Part shown: one piece after another, positions 9,091-18,360 of the stretch
Layout: each line of letters begins with the position of its first letter
Position numbering within the stretch: position 1 is the first letter of the stretch
Origin: Desulfobacteraceae bacterium
Lineage (GTDB): Bacteria > Desulfobacterota > DSM-4660 > Desulfatiglandales > Desulfatiglandaceae
Assembly (NCBI GenBank): GCA_030613055.1
Contig: JAUWMR010000024.1
Coordinates: 1 to 57,204, forward strand
DNA: 57,204 nt
Direction: 5' to 3'
Translations under genes and position numbers: made by a program
Notes under the pieces: model-generated
The model's database searches: none
The model's input: the letters and a program-made list of their open reading frames with translations, nothing else
What the model was told of the DNA's origin: nothing

Positions 9091-9771
9091 ATGTATTTCA
9101 GCCGAATTATTTTAAAGAAAGATGCACAAAATGCTCCAGACTTCTGGAGTGTATTCCGAGACCCTTACTCCTTGCACCAGTCCGTATGGAGACTGTTTGC
9201 AGACCATGGTGACAGGAAGCGGGACTTCATTTACCGATTAGATCAAGAAGGAAAACGACCGCTTATTTACACGGTTTCTGAGCGAAAACCTGATATAAGT
9301 CTGGGGCTGTGGCATATTGAGACCAAAGAGTATGGACCGAAAATCAGGACGGATATGCAACTTGCCTTTATGTTGCGCGTTAACCCTGTGCGAACAAAGA
9401 GGGATGAAAACGGTAAGCAACATCGTCATGATGTGGTTATGGAGGCCAAAACGCGCCTTAAAGAACAAAGCACAGGACAAAATGAGCGTAGCCCTCTGGC
9501 TACGCTGGCGCAAGAGGAGGGGGTCAACTGGCTTTCAGCACGTGTAGAAAAACATGGGTTTGCCATAAATCCCATTCAAATTCGCGCTGATAGTTACCAG
9601 CAGCATCGTTTCTTCAAAAGGAAAGGAAGCAGGTCGATACAGTTCAGCACATTAGATTTTAACGGAATACTTGCGGTGATCGATCCTGAGCTTTTTATTG
9701 AAACCCTCTACAAAGGTATAGGACCGGCAAAGGGTTTTGGTTGCGGGATGATGATGGTAAAGAGGGCCTGA
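9091..9771 (+). CDS. cas6e: Cas6e/CasE, pre-crRNA endoribonuclease
   Basis: Cas6e cuts within each repeat at the base of its hairpin and stays bound to the 3' handle. The 226-aa product has the N-terminal MYFSRIIL strand, H29 in DPYSLHQSVWRLF (the position of the catalytic His in this family), a basic segment RTKRDENGKQHRHDV, and the C-terminal glycine-rich loop GIGPAKGFGCGM typical of Cas6. It starts 3 nt after cas5. The array repeat has a strong GC palindrome that suits Cas6e recognition. Confidence 0.93.
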   Translation: MYFSRIILKKDAQNAPDFWSVFRDPYSLHQSVWRLFADHGDRKRDFIYRLDQEGKRPLIYTVSERKPDISLGLWHIETKEYGPKIRTDMQLAFMLRVNPVRTKRDENGKQHRHDVVMEAKTRLKEQSTGQNERSPLATLAQEEGVNWLSARVEKHGFAINPIQIRADSYQQHRFFKRKGSRSIQFSTLDFNGILAVIDPELFIETLYKGIGPAKGFGCGMMMVKRA

Positions 9772-9793
9772 TTATGCAAATGGAGCTTTAGCC

Positions 9794-10009
9794 ATGTTCG
9801 CTTTTCTACAAGATCTGGATAATGATATCTGTGATGCTCTGTTGGTCCAGCTTCGCAATTTGTGGACCCATACATCCACTGCGATTGAAGGCAATACCCT
9901 GACCCTTGGTGAAACTGCATTTGTCCTTATATCATCTCGCAGTGGGAACCCTCACGGCCCGGAGAATATTTACTATTACCTAACCCGGGTAAACCGGAAA
10001 AGTGCCTAA
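9794..10009 (+). pseudogene. Fic-family protein, N-terminal fragment
   Basis: Residues 10-46 match the N-terminal region of Fic/DOC AMP-transferase proteins (LRNLWTHTSTAIEGNTLTLG, including the inhibitory-helix-like TAIEGN motif). The catalytic HPFxxGNGR is absent because the frame ends after 71 residues. The terminal codons and the TAA fall inside a degenerate copy of the 9-nt intergenic repeat AAGTGCCTA (see 34002-34060), so the gene appears cut at that repeat. It starts 22 nt after cas6e on the same strand and was probably cargo of the locus. Confidence 0.75.
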
Positions 10010-10206
10010 AGTGAGCTAAAGTTTGCAGTGCCTAAAGTTAAGGTGTCGCTTCGCTCCGTATCCCATATTAAAAAGGAGCCTTGACAACTTAAACAATATT
10101 TTCTGCGCGTTTTGAGCACAAATTTATTTATTCAGACAGTTAGGGCTCTTTAACCGTGAACCGTGAACGTTGAACCGCTTAACCTGGGTATTAAATAACT
10201 GGAGGG
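10010..10206 (+). other. Intergenic scar with short repeats
   Basis: No gene. It contains degenerate GCCTAAAGT units (10001-10041) and a run of the type GTGAACCGTGAACGTTGAACC near 10157-10180. A TTGACA at about 10081 could serve as a -35 box for the downstream Bro-N gene, but I find no matching -10 at normal spacing. Such repeats and the truncated fic gene mark this as a recombination junction inside the cas operon. Confidence 0.4.
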
Positions 10207-11043
10207 ATGATGGAGACAAGCATAGCTGTTTTCAGAGGTAAGGAAATCAGGAAGACGATTCACAACGATGAGTGGTGGTTTTCGGTTGTGGATGTATGCG
10301 CTGTCTTAACAAAGAGCGCTGATCCGGGAGCATACTGGAGAAAATTGAAACAAAGGCTCAAACAAGAAGGAAGTGAAGTCGTGACATTTTGTCACGGGTT
10401 GAAGCTGGTTGCTCCTGATGGGAAGTTCAGAAAAACCGATTGCGCCAACACCGAGGGCATCTTTCGCATTATTCAGTCTATCCCATCCCCGAAGGCCGAG
10501 CCCTTCAAGCGCTGGTTGGCCAAGGTCGGTTATGAACGCGTGCAGGAGATAGAGGACCCCGAGCTGGCAACCAAAAGAACCCGCGCTCTGTATAAGGCGA
10601 AAGGCTATTCGGACGACTGGATTGAGAAGCGAATGCGCGGCATCGCCATCCGGGAAGAGCTTACAGACGAGTGGAAAGAGAGGGAGGTAAGGCGCGAGAA
10701 GGAGTATGCGATACTAACCGCCGAGATAGCAAAAGCAGCCTTTGGTGTTACTCCCGGCGAACACAAAAAGCTTAAACGGCTGATTCGGGAAAATCTCAGG
10801 GACCATATGACGGACCTTGAATTGATTTTTTCCATGCTTGGAGAGGCGTCTACGACTGAGATAACGCGGGTGGATGATGCAAGGGGATTTAAGGAAAGCA
10901 AGCGTGCCGCCCACAAGGGAGGAGAGGTTGCCGGGAAGGCGAGAAAAGACCTGGAACGAAAGACCCGCAAGAAGGTTGTCTCCCCCGAGAACTATCTGGA
11001 CATTCCTCAGAAAAGACGGAAACAGTTGAATGAGAAGGAGTAA
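10207..11043 (+). CDS. Bro-N domain protein (phage antirepressor-like)
   Basis: The N-terminal ~110 residues form a Bro-N domain: FRGKEIRKTIHNDEWWFSVV followed by DVCAVLTKSADPGAYWRKLK and later DCANTEGIFRIIQSIPSPKA with FKRWLAKVGYERVQEI. Bro-N domains bind DNA and are common in prophage antirepressors. The C-terminal half is highly charged and basic, ending in a Lys/Arg-rich tail. Tandem ATGs at 10207 and 10210 follow GGAGGG immediately, so the second gives the better spacing. It sits between cas6e and cas1, 6 nt before the next gene, as part of an inserted co-directional block. A role in CRISPR function is not implied by the sequence. Confidence 0.8.
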   Translation: MMETSIAVFRGKEIRKTIHNDEWWFSVVDVCAVLTKSADPGAYWRKLKQRLKQEGSEVVTFCHGLKLVAPDGKFRKTDCANTEGIFRIIQSIPSPKAEPFKRWLAKVGYERVQEIEDPELATKRTRALYKAKGYSDDWIEKRMRGIAIREELTDEWKEREVRREKEYAILTAEIAKAAFGVTPGEHKKLKRLIRENLRDHMTDLELIFSMLGEASTTEITRVDDARGFKESKRAAHKGGEVAGKARKDLERKTRKKVVSPENYLDIPQKRRKQLNEKE

Positions 11044-11049
11044 GACGCC

Positions 11050-11646
11050 ATGATGGACAATCCGCAAAACAAACGAAGCGCAGAGGGTCACCAACTCATC
11101 CCGCCCCACGGCGGTTATCGTGAATTGCAATCTTATCAGATGTCGGAAATTGTCTATGATGCCACTGTTGTGTTTTGCGACCGGTTCATTTCAAAGCGCT
11201 CCCGCACCCATGACCAGATGGTGCAAGCAGCGCGCAGTGGAAAGCAAAATATTGCCGAAGGCTGCATGGCCTCCGGCACCTCGAAAAAATTTGAACTCAA
11301 GCTCATTGGAGTGGCGCGGGCGAGTCTTGAGGAGCTTCTACTGGATTTTGAGGATTATCTGCGGCAAAAGGGGCTGGCCCTTTGGGGAAAGGATCATGTG
11401 AAGGCTAAGGCAGTTCGAGGCCTTTGCTACAAAAAAAATAGGTCCTATAAGACATATAAGCCCTATATCGAAGATTCTTCTCCTGAGATCGCCGCCAATA
11501 CCGCTGTGTGCGTTATCCACCAGACGAACTATTTGCTTGATCAACAATTGAGAGTTTTAGAAAAGGAGTTCTTGAAAGAGGGCGGTTTCACAGAGAGACT
11601 CTATCGCACCAGGTCTCAAATGCGCAAACGGAGTTGGAATAAATGA
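11050..11646 (+). CDS. Four-helix-bundle protein (S23/IVP-like with suffix domain)
   Basis: The product resembles the four-helix-bundle proteins related to those encoded in 23S rRNA intervening sequences: [20 protein letters not shown], then [20 protein letters not shown] and [20 protein letters not shown]. The 198-aa length fits the version with a C-terminal suffix domain. Such proteins are found with diversity-generating retroelements and in islands; their biochemical role is unclear, and no reverse transcriptase is visible here. It follows the Bro-N gene by 6 nt, and its stop overlaps the ATG of the cas4 remnant (11643-11646), so the inserted genes and the cas4-cas1 part are joined as one operon. 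Confidence 0.8.
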   Translation: MMDNPQNKRSAEGHQLIPPHGGYRELQSYQMSEIVYDATVVFCDRFISKRSRTHDQMVQAARSGKQNIAEGCMASGTSKKFELKLIGVARASLEELLLDFEDYLRQKGLALWGKDHVKAKAVRGLCYKKNRSYKTYKPYIEDSSPEIAANTAVCVIHQTNYLLDQQLRVLEKEFLKEGGFTERLYRTRSQMRKRSWNK

Positions 11647-11753
11647 ACTACACAGAAGACGACCTACTCCCCATTTCAGGTTTACAGCACCTGCTTTTTT
11701 GCAAACGCCAGTGCTCTTTGACAAATATAGAGCAGTTTGGGCGGAAATCATGA
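11643..11753 (+). pseudogene. cas4: cas4 remnant, N-terminal stump
   Basis: This 36-codon frame begins [20 protein letters not shown] and continues [11 protein letters not shown]. That is the hallmark beginning of Cas4 (ISxLQ, then FCxRQCxLxxIEQ), including the first iron-sulfur Cys region. It ends at TGA 11751-11753. The RecB-like nuclease core and the C-terminal Cys triad, roughly 150 codons, are missing before cas1 at 11809. Cas4 normally trims and orients prespacers; this stump cannot. Type I-E loci usually lack cas4, so its presence just before cas1e is unusual and suggests recombination with another CRISPR type or a lineage-specific I-E variant that had cas4. Confidence 0.72.
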
Positions 11754-11808
11754 GAGAAAGAAAAACCTTAGAAATGGAGAAGCAAGGTCCTGAAGGAGAC
11801 TTACCGTT

Positions 11809-11812
<4 letters not shown>
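11750..11812 (+). other. 20-codon linking frame between cas4 stump and cas1
   Basis: An ATG at 11750 overlaps the cas4 stump stop, and its TGA (11810-11812) overlaps the cas1 ATG. The peptide ([20 protein letters not shown]) resembles nothing I know. Its value may only be to carry ribosomes to cas1. The cas1 Shine-Dalgarno AAGGAG (11793-11798) lies within it. It could equally be a chance frame. Confidence 0.2.
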
Positions 11813-13066
<1,254 letters not shown>

Positions 13067-13126
13067 TAATTCGGTAGAATTTTTCACTTCCAATATCTAA
13101 TGTGAAATTAAGATGTTAGAGGAAGT
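13067..13126 (+). promoter_or_regulatory. CRISPR leader
   Basis: Sixty AT-rich bases separate the cas2 stop from the first repeat. By analogy with I-E systems, this carries the sequence read by Cas1-Cas2 for insertion and possibly an IHF site; the ATCTAATGTGAAATTAAG stretch (13095-13112) is a candidate but not a clear match. No obvious separate -35/-10 pair is seen, so pre-crRNA may be transcribed from cas2 side. Confidence 0.55.
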
Positions 13127-15716
13127 GTGTTCCCCACATGCGTGGGGATGAACCGGTGAAGTTGCCAACCGGCATCTTCCATTTTTGGTGTTCCCCACAT
13201 GCGTGGGGATGAACCGACCATTTGTAAAAACTGACAGACCCGTTATAAGTGTTCCCCACATGCGTGGGGATGAACCGTATTTCAAGAGAACGCGGCGGAC
13301 CCGTCACGAGTGTTCCCCACATGCGTGGGGATGAACCGCTGTTCGGGAGATGTATCCTCATGAAAAACAAGTGTTCCCCACATGCGTGGGGATGAACCGG
13401 TCAAACGAGCCAGACGAATGCGCAGTATACAGTGTTCCCCACATGCGTGGGGATGAACCGATTGGAGCGTACCCCTGAGACCCCTATAAACAGTGTTCCC
13501 CACATGCGTGGGGATGAACCGGTCTACACCATAGATTTCACGGTATACCGCGTGTGTTCCCCACATGCGTGGGGATGAACCGGCAGTTGACTTTCACTTT
13601 ATTACAGATCTACCGTGTTCCCCACATGCGTGGGGATGAACCGGTCAATATTAACACCGTCCTCATTTGTGAATGGTGTTCCCCACATGCGTGGGGATGA
13701 ACCGACAAAACCTTTCGGAATTTCAATGTCTAAATCGTGTTCCCCACATGCGTGGGGATGAACCGATGTATAACGATAGACACCGATGCCAGGAAAAGTG
13801 TTCCCCACATGCGTGGGGATGAACCGATGTAATGACAGACGTGCTCCCTTCTCCCGGTGTGGTCCCCACATGCGTGGGGATGAACCGCGTTGCAAGAGGA
13901 TTAACTTATGTCCGATCTTGTGTTCCCCACATGCGTGGGGATGAACCGCAGAAACGGAGGGTAAAGAGATGAACAATTAAGTGTTCCCCACATGCGTGGG
14001 GATGAACCGTGGTTTAGTGTCATCAACCCTTCTATCTACCCGTGTTCCCCACATGCGTGGGGATGAACCGATGGGAACATAGTTGGATGTTCCCTCAGTA
14101 ATGTGTTCCCCACATGCGTGGGGATGAACCGGAAAAAGGAAGAAACGTGCATCATGGTACCGTGTGTTCCCCACATGCGTGGGGATGAACCGATCTCGTG
14201 TGAGCTGATAGTCGCATTTACCGGTGTTCCCCACATGCGTGGGGATGAACCTTTACACTCGTAACTCGTCACTCGTCACTCTCTGTGTTCCCCACATGCG
14301 TGGGGATGAACCGGAGATGGAGGCTTCTTAAATGAGTAAAAAATGGTGTTCCCCACATGCGTGGGGATGAACCGACAAATAATACCGATACGTTCCTTTG
14401 TATTTTGTGTTCCCCACATGCGTGGGGATGAACCGGAGGCGGAGAGTATGGCCGGGGAACCTGTATTGTGTTCCCCACATGCGTGGGGATGAACCGCCCG
14501 ACGGGATCTTCACAAATCCGAACCTGAGGTGTTCCCCACATGCGTGGGGATGAACCGCATCGCAGGTATTCGAGCACTGTGCCCCGCTTGTGTTCCCCAC
14601 ATGCGTGGGGATGAACCGGGCCGCACCCAGTTGTGCGACGACTGGAAAGAGTGTTCCCCACATGCGTGGGGATGAACCGTCATATCCTCGCACGCCCTTG
14701 GATCTCTCCACGTGTTCCCCACATGCGTGGGGATGAACCGACCTGGAGCGGGTCGCAGTGCGCCCGGTGAAAGTGTTCCCCACATGCGTGGGGATGAACC
14801 GCGAGGCGTTACCAGGTGATTGTGAAATAGGATGTGTTCCCCACATGCGTGGGGATGAACCGATGGATAAACGTTTTTCCTATCCCGATCCTGTGTGTTC
14901 CCCACATGCGTGGGGATGAACCAGGGGAAGGGGTTGACATTTTAGTTTAACTGATGTGTTCCCCACATGCGTGGGGATGAACCGAACCCCTGACTCCGAC
15001 AAGCGGCCCTCATCCAGTGTTCCCCACATGCGTGGGGATGAACCGTTTAGCCGATTGCTTAACAGCTTCCAATTTAAGTGTTCCCCACATGCGTGGGGAT
15101 GAACCGCAGTTAATGAGCAAGGAATCCAAAGAAGAAATGTGTTCCCCACATGCGTGGGGATGAACCGAACCTACGGGAGAAAATAGGCGCTGAGTTATTG
15201 TGTTCCCCACATGCGTGGGGATGAACCGGCGCGACACAGGAACAAAACGACACGTTTAAAGTGTTCCCCCCATGCGTGGGGATGAACCGGTAAGGCTCAC
15301 ACCAGGGGCCGTAAATATATAGTGTTCCCCACATGCGTGGGGATGAACCGGTGGATAACTTGCAGTTTGCTGCGGCCAGATCGTGTTCCCCACATGCGTG
15401 GGGATGAACCGGAGGGAATGACAATGGAAAAAAGAGATGAAAAGTGTTCCCCACATGCGTGGGGATGAACCGGGAGTATACCAATATCTATGACATGCCA
15501 CAAAGTGTTCCCCACATGCGTGGGGATGAACCGAACGATTATAATTTTATCCCAAGTTTAGGTATGTGTTCCCCACATGCGTGGGGATGAACCGATATCG
15601 CCCAAACGAGCTAAGGAAGCTGGTAGGTGTTCCCCACATGCGTGGGGATGAACCGAGGCGTTTTTACAGTTGACCGAATATGCTGGCGTGTTCCCCACAT
15701 GCGTGGGGATGAACCG
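13127..15716 (+). CRISPR. Type I-E CRISPR array: 43 repeats, 42 spacers
   Basis: A 29-nt repeat begins GTGTTCCCCACATGC and ends GTGGGGATGAACCG; it contains the palindrome TCCCCACATGCGTGGGGA that forms the crRNA hairpin. Period is 61 (32-nt spacers), except spacer 18 (14193-14223), which is 31 nt. Repeats start at 13127 + 61n up to repeat 18 (14164), then at 14224 + 61n to repeat 43 (15688). Four repeats differ by one base: repeat 13 (13859, T4 to G), repeat 19 (14224, last base T), repeat 30 (14895, last base A), repeat 36 (15261, A10 to C). The leader is on the cas2 side, so spacer 1 is the newest. The distal repeat is not degenerate. Translated frames across the array ([16 protein letters not shown]) are artefacts. 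Confidence 0.98.
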
Positions 15717-16027
15717 GATAGCTGCTCGCTTGGGGTCGAACCAAGCTATCCTATTAATATTTATACAATATCGCTCCAAAAGTAGGTGTTTTTAAGCCTT
15801 AAAAGGCCATTTTCGGGGGTAAAATTGGCCCCGTAAGGAATCCCTGGTTCACGAAGTTCGTAGCTTTTTTTGCCTCCAGCAATCTTCCGTCCTTTTGCCT
15901 TAACCCAAAGCCTTTTTAATGTCTTTAATAGTTTTAGCTAATTATCGTAGCCCGACCCCATCCCGTTCATCCCGATTTACGTGGATTCCCAAGGTCTCGG
16001 ATTTACCTTGGCACGAGCATTTATTTG
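15717..16027. other. Array-distal intergenic region with two hairpins
   Basis: No gene. Directly after the last repeat, GATAGCTGCTCGCTTGG...CCAAGCTATC (15717-15749) folds as a stem with a 6-bp inner arm and a 5-bp outer arm. It occupies the place of a 43rd spacer. A second stem pairs GGCCATTTT with AAAATTGGCC near 15805-15831. Both could stop transcription leaving the array, or converging from the minus-strand genes, but neither is followed by a strong T-run. Confidence 0.45.
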
Positions 16028-16300
16028 TTACCCTGTTTTTATTTTTAGATCACCTTCGATATAGCGGTGAATAATTCCAGAAATAAGAGTTTGATAAGGA
16101 ATACCCATTTCCATAGCTTTTTTTTGTATGCCAGTAAAATCGTGGTCGTATAAGCGAATGGTGATGCGCTTATCTTTTTTAAAGGTATTATTTGCCGCGG
16201 TCTTGATTGATTCAATTTCCTTCTTTGATGGCGTAGACAGCTTCATATTGTTGTTTTCAAGTGCATTAATAATATATTTCTCTTCTTTGTTATATTTCAT
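16028..16300 (-). CDS. Antitoxin of a BrnT/BrnA-like pair (CopG/BrnA-type)
   Basis: The 90-aa product has a C-terminal ribbon-helix-helix-like segment: KRITIRLYDHDFTGIQKKAM followed by GIPYQTLISGIIHRYIEG, the pattern of CopG/BrnA antitoxins. It would neutralise the toxin encoded 1 nt upstream on the same strand and repress their shared promoter. Toxin-first order is normal for BrnT-BrnA. The N-terminal half is Lys/Asn-rich and AT-rich compared with the neighbouring genes, consistent with horizontal acquisition. Confidence 0.8.
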   Translation of the reverse strand: MKYNKEEKYIINALENNNMKLSTPSKKEIESIKTAANNTFKKDKRITIRLYDHDFTGIQKKAMEMGIPYQTLISGIIHRYIEGDLKIKTG

Positions 16301-16301
16301 T

Positions 16302-16580
16302 TTAGTCCTCCTGTTCGGTTTTATACATTTTTGTTGCTTTTCTGCTTGGGATAATTGTTTTTAAAAACGTATATTCTTTTTCAATAATATGCGGAACGAT
16401 ATAAATATATTCCTCAACAATAATGAAATATAGCTTTTGGCCAGGATAGTTTGTTTGGTCAGGATGATCTGCTATTTTCCAAACGTTGCCCTGAGATAGG
16501 TGAAAGATAATTTGCTCAAAAGATATATTTCGTTCTTTTTTTAGCCATTCATTTTTTTCGGGATTCCATTCATATTTCAT
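16302..16580 (-). CDS. BrnT/DUF497-like toxin
   Basis: The 92-aa product begins MKYEWNPEKNEWLKKERNIS and continues FEQIIFHLSQGNVW, the beta-hairpin and helix arrangement of BrnT (RelE-fold ribonuclease) toxins, then YFIIVEEYIYIVPHIIEKEY and a basic end. The antitoxin gene follows 1 nt after the stop. The pair lies about 0.3 kb beyond the distal end of the CRISPR array, a common address for addiction modules that help keep defence islands in place. Confidence 0.78.
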   Translation of the reverse strand: MKYEWNPEKNEWLKKERNISFEQIIFHLSQGNVWKIADHPDQTNYPGQKLYFIIVEEYIYIVPHIIEKEYTFLKTIIPSRKATKMYKTEQED

Positions 16581-16583
16581 AAT

Positions 16584-16817
16584 TCAATTGTACATCTTTT
16601 GTGTGTACATGTCAAGATCGTACTTTTCGGCCAAATCTTCTTCGTCTTTACGGATGTATCGACCGAGGCTGGCATAAATGTAGAGCCGTCCCCTGATATT
16701 GGTAGCACGGCTACGATACTCAATATTCACGTTACCATATTCAGGGTGGTTGTACGGCTCTTTTTCACCACGCATAAAGAGTTCGGCCCACGGTTGTCTG
16801 ATGCTGAGTGCAATCAT
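16584..16817 (-). pseudogene. ASCH-domain protein, truncated
   Basis: The N-terminus MIALSIRQPWAELFMRGEK with IEYRSRATNIRGRLYIYASL is diagnostic of an ASCH/PUA-fold protein (a nucleic-acid-binding domain). A complete ASCH domain needs another 50-80 residues containing the GxVxL-type strands; here the frame ends after DLDMYTQKMYN. The end lies 4 bp from the toxin start codon, so the BrnT-BrnA module probably replaced its 3' end. Its ATG overlaps the stop of the upstream gene by 4 nt. Confidence 0.65.
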
Positions 16818-17122
16818 CGTTTATCTCCGTGCAAGTCTTCAAACATCAATATTTTTTCTAATAATTCGGCCTTTTTTCGTTCAAGGGACGCCAATTGTTT
16901 TTTCAATCTATTTATTTCTTTCGTGACTTGTGCCAATTTATTTTTCAGCTTTTTATTTTTAAGATAGTTATTACCGTATTTTTCGTTAACCAGAGATTCT
17001 ACTTCATTACGTAGCAACCTAAAGTATGGGGAGCGGGACGCCCTTAAATAACTAAATAACTCAATAATTCGACGGTCCCGGGTCGGATCAAGGCAACAGA
17101 TTGAAATGGTTTGAGAAGTCAT
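16814..17122 (-). CDS. Hypothetical protein with C-terminal coiled coil
   Basis: I do not recognise a family. The 102-aa product has an N-terminal segment (CLDPTRDRRIIELFSYLRAS) and then a long amphipathic helix, roughly residues 50-95, with heptad-like Leu/Ile positions (LKNKLAQVTKEINRLKKQLA). It overlaps the ASCH gene by 4 nt and is probably its operon partner. The promoter should lie between here and 17290. Confidence 0.5.
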   Translation of the reverse strand: MTSQTISICCLDPTRDRRIIELFSYLRASRSPYFRLLRNEVESLVNEKYGNNYLKNKKLKNKLAQVTKEINRLKKQLASLERKKAELLEKILMFEDLHGDKR

Positions 17123-17297
17123 GAAAATGGAGCCCCAAATGGGGCACTTAAAACGGCATTTTTAGGCACAAAAATGTTGATTTTATCAGATTGGAACAAA
17201 AGAACGGTAAAAAAGTGTCCATTTGTCCCATTACTGCACTATCATTTAACGCTATTCAACACCGGCGATGGAAGCGGTATGGAAGAGTTATGATGGG

Positions 17298-17340
17298 TTG
17301 ACTTTTATTATTTTTCTTGATAATGGGTTATTAACCCATT
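17298..17340 (+). promoter_or_regulatory. Promoter with perfect palindromic operator before the AbiEi gene
   Basis: TTGACT (17298-17303) is followed after 17 nt by TAATGG (17321-17326). Overlapping the -10 side is a perfect 9-1-9 inverted repeat, AATGGGTTA-T-TAACCCATT (17322-17340), 13 bp before the ATG. AbiEi antitoxins bind inverted repeats and repress their own promoters, so this is a good autoregulatory operator candidate. Confidence 0.55.
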
Positions 17341-17353
17341 TACGAGAAATATC

Positions 17354-18208
17354 ATGAAACAACAAGGACCAGAGTTAGGAAATCTCTCATCAAGGTTCTT
17401 CGCGTATATCCAGTTAAAAAAGAAGGATATCGTCCACACTGGGGAATTATCCCCAATATTAGGTATCACTGGATCGCAGGAGCGCGATCTACTACGTCGC
17501 CTGTCAGGCTCGGGCTGGATCGTCAGACTGAAGCGCGGAGTATATCTCGTCCCTCCTCGTATACCGGCTGGCGGCAAATACAGCCCGGGGGCTGCCCTCA
17601 TTCTTCAGAAGCTAATGGAAGAAGACGACGGTAAATACCAGATCTGCGGGCCAACCGCGTTCAATTTCTACGGCCTAGATGACCAAATTCCGAGTGTCAC
17701 CTATGTTTACAATAACCGCATTTCAGGTAGTCGTGCAATAGGGAGGCTAACATTCCAATTTATAAAAATCGCGGACGAGCGACTTGGAGCCATAAATCCT
17801 CTCCGAACCCGAGAGGGTGCCGAAGTTATCTATTCTTCCAAAGCCAGAACCCTTATGGATGCTGTCTATGACTGGTCCCGCTTTAATAGTTTGCCCCGAG
17901 GATATGACTGGATCAGACAGGAAATCGAAAAAGATTTAAAGATTGCGTCCAAATTAGTCGAGGCTACCGTTCAGTATGGAAATCAGGCCACGGCCCGGCG
18001 AATAGGGTACCTGTTAGATAGTTTCATTCAAACTTTTAGAATTATAAATCGGCTCCAGCGGCAACTCAGCGATTCCAGTGCCCTGATCCCCTGGATTCCA
18101 GGCAGGACCACAAAGGGAACGGTCAACCGCAAGTGGGGGGTCATCGTCAATGTGGAGCGGGACGCTGTTAAGCAAGTAAATAATTCAACACGACCAGCAA
18201 CATTGTGA
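17354..18208 (+). CDS. AbiEi-family antitoxin/transcriptional regulator, orphan
   Basis: The 284-aa product has the N-terminal winged-helix of AbiEi (KDIVHTGELSPILGITGSQE, then LSGSGWIVRLKRGVYLVPPR) and the C-terminal AbiEi domain (YQICGPTAFNFYGLDDQIPS, later SKARTLMDAVYDWSRFNSLP). In type IV AbiE modules this protein opposes the AbiEii nucleotidyltransferase. No AbiEii gene follows; the next gene is a flavodoxin. The last ~11 codons and the stop come from the start of the repeat at 18181, so the native C-terminus has been replaced. It may persist as a stand-alone regulator. Confidence 0.75.
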   Translation: MKQQGPELGNLSSRFFAYIQLKKKDIVHTGELSPILGITGSQERDLLRRLSGSGWIVRLKRGVYLVPPRIPAGGKYSPGAALILQKLMEEDDGKYQICGPTAFNFYGLDDQIPSVTYVYNNRISGSRAIGRLTFQFIKIADERLGAINPLRTREGAEVIYSSKARTLMDAVYDWSRFNSLPRGYDWIRQEIEKDLKIASKLVEATVQYGNQATARRIGYLLDSFIQTFRIINRLQRQLSDSSALIPWIPGRTTKGTVNRKWGVIVNVERDAVKQVNNSTRPATL

Positions 18209-18305
18209 TTGAAGATTGAAGATTGAAGATTGACTATTGACGATTGTTGATTGTTGGAACGAAGTGGAAATCCCGATGTATCGGGGAAGAACAGCAGAAA
18301 AACAG
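18181..18305 (+). repeat. Dispersed intergenic repeat, copy A
   Basis: First of three copies of the same ~125-155-bp unit. It begins AATTCAACACGACCAGCAAC, passes through a variable number of GATTGAAGATT units, then GTTGGAACGAAGTGGAAA, the palindrome CCCGATgtATCGGG and AACAGCAGAAAAACAG. It supplies the 3' end of the AbiEi gene and lies just before the flavodoxin gene. Confidence 0.85.
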
Positions 18306-18360
18306 TAAAACACATGGGAAAATGATCATGGGGAATCAAGGATTATGAAAGGAGAGGATA

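Noticed and set aside
10207-11646. Diversity-generating retroelement suggested by the four-helix protein
   Set aside because: No reverse transcriptase or template/variable repeat is visible.
13097-15779. Many minus-strand open frames with repeated HPHACGEH and SSPRMWGT
   Set aside because: They are translations of the CRISPR repeats; the 61-bp period shifts the frame, and no start signals exist.
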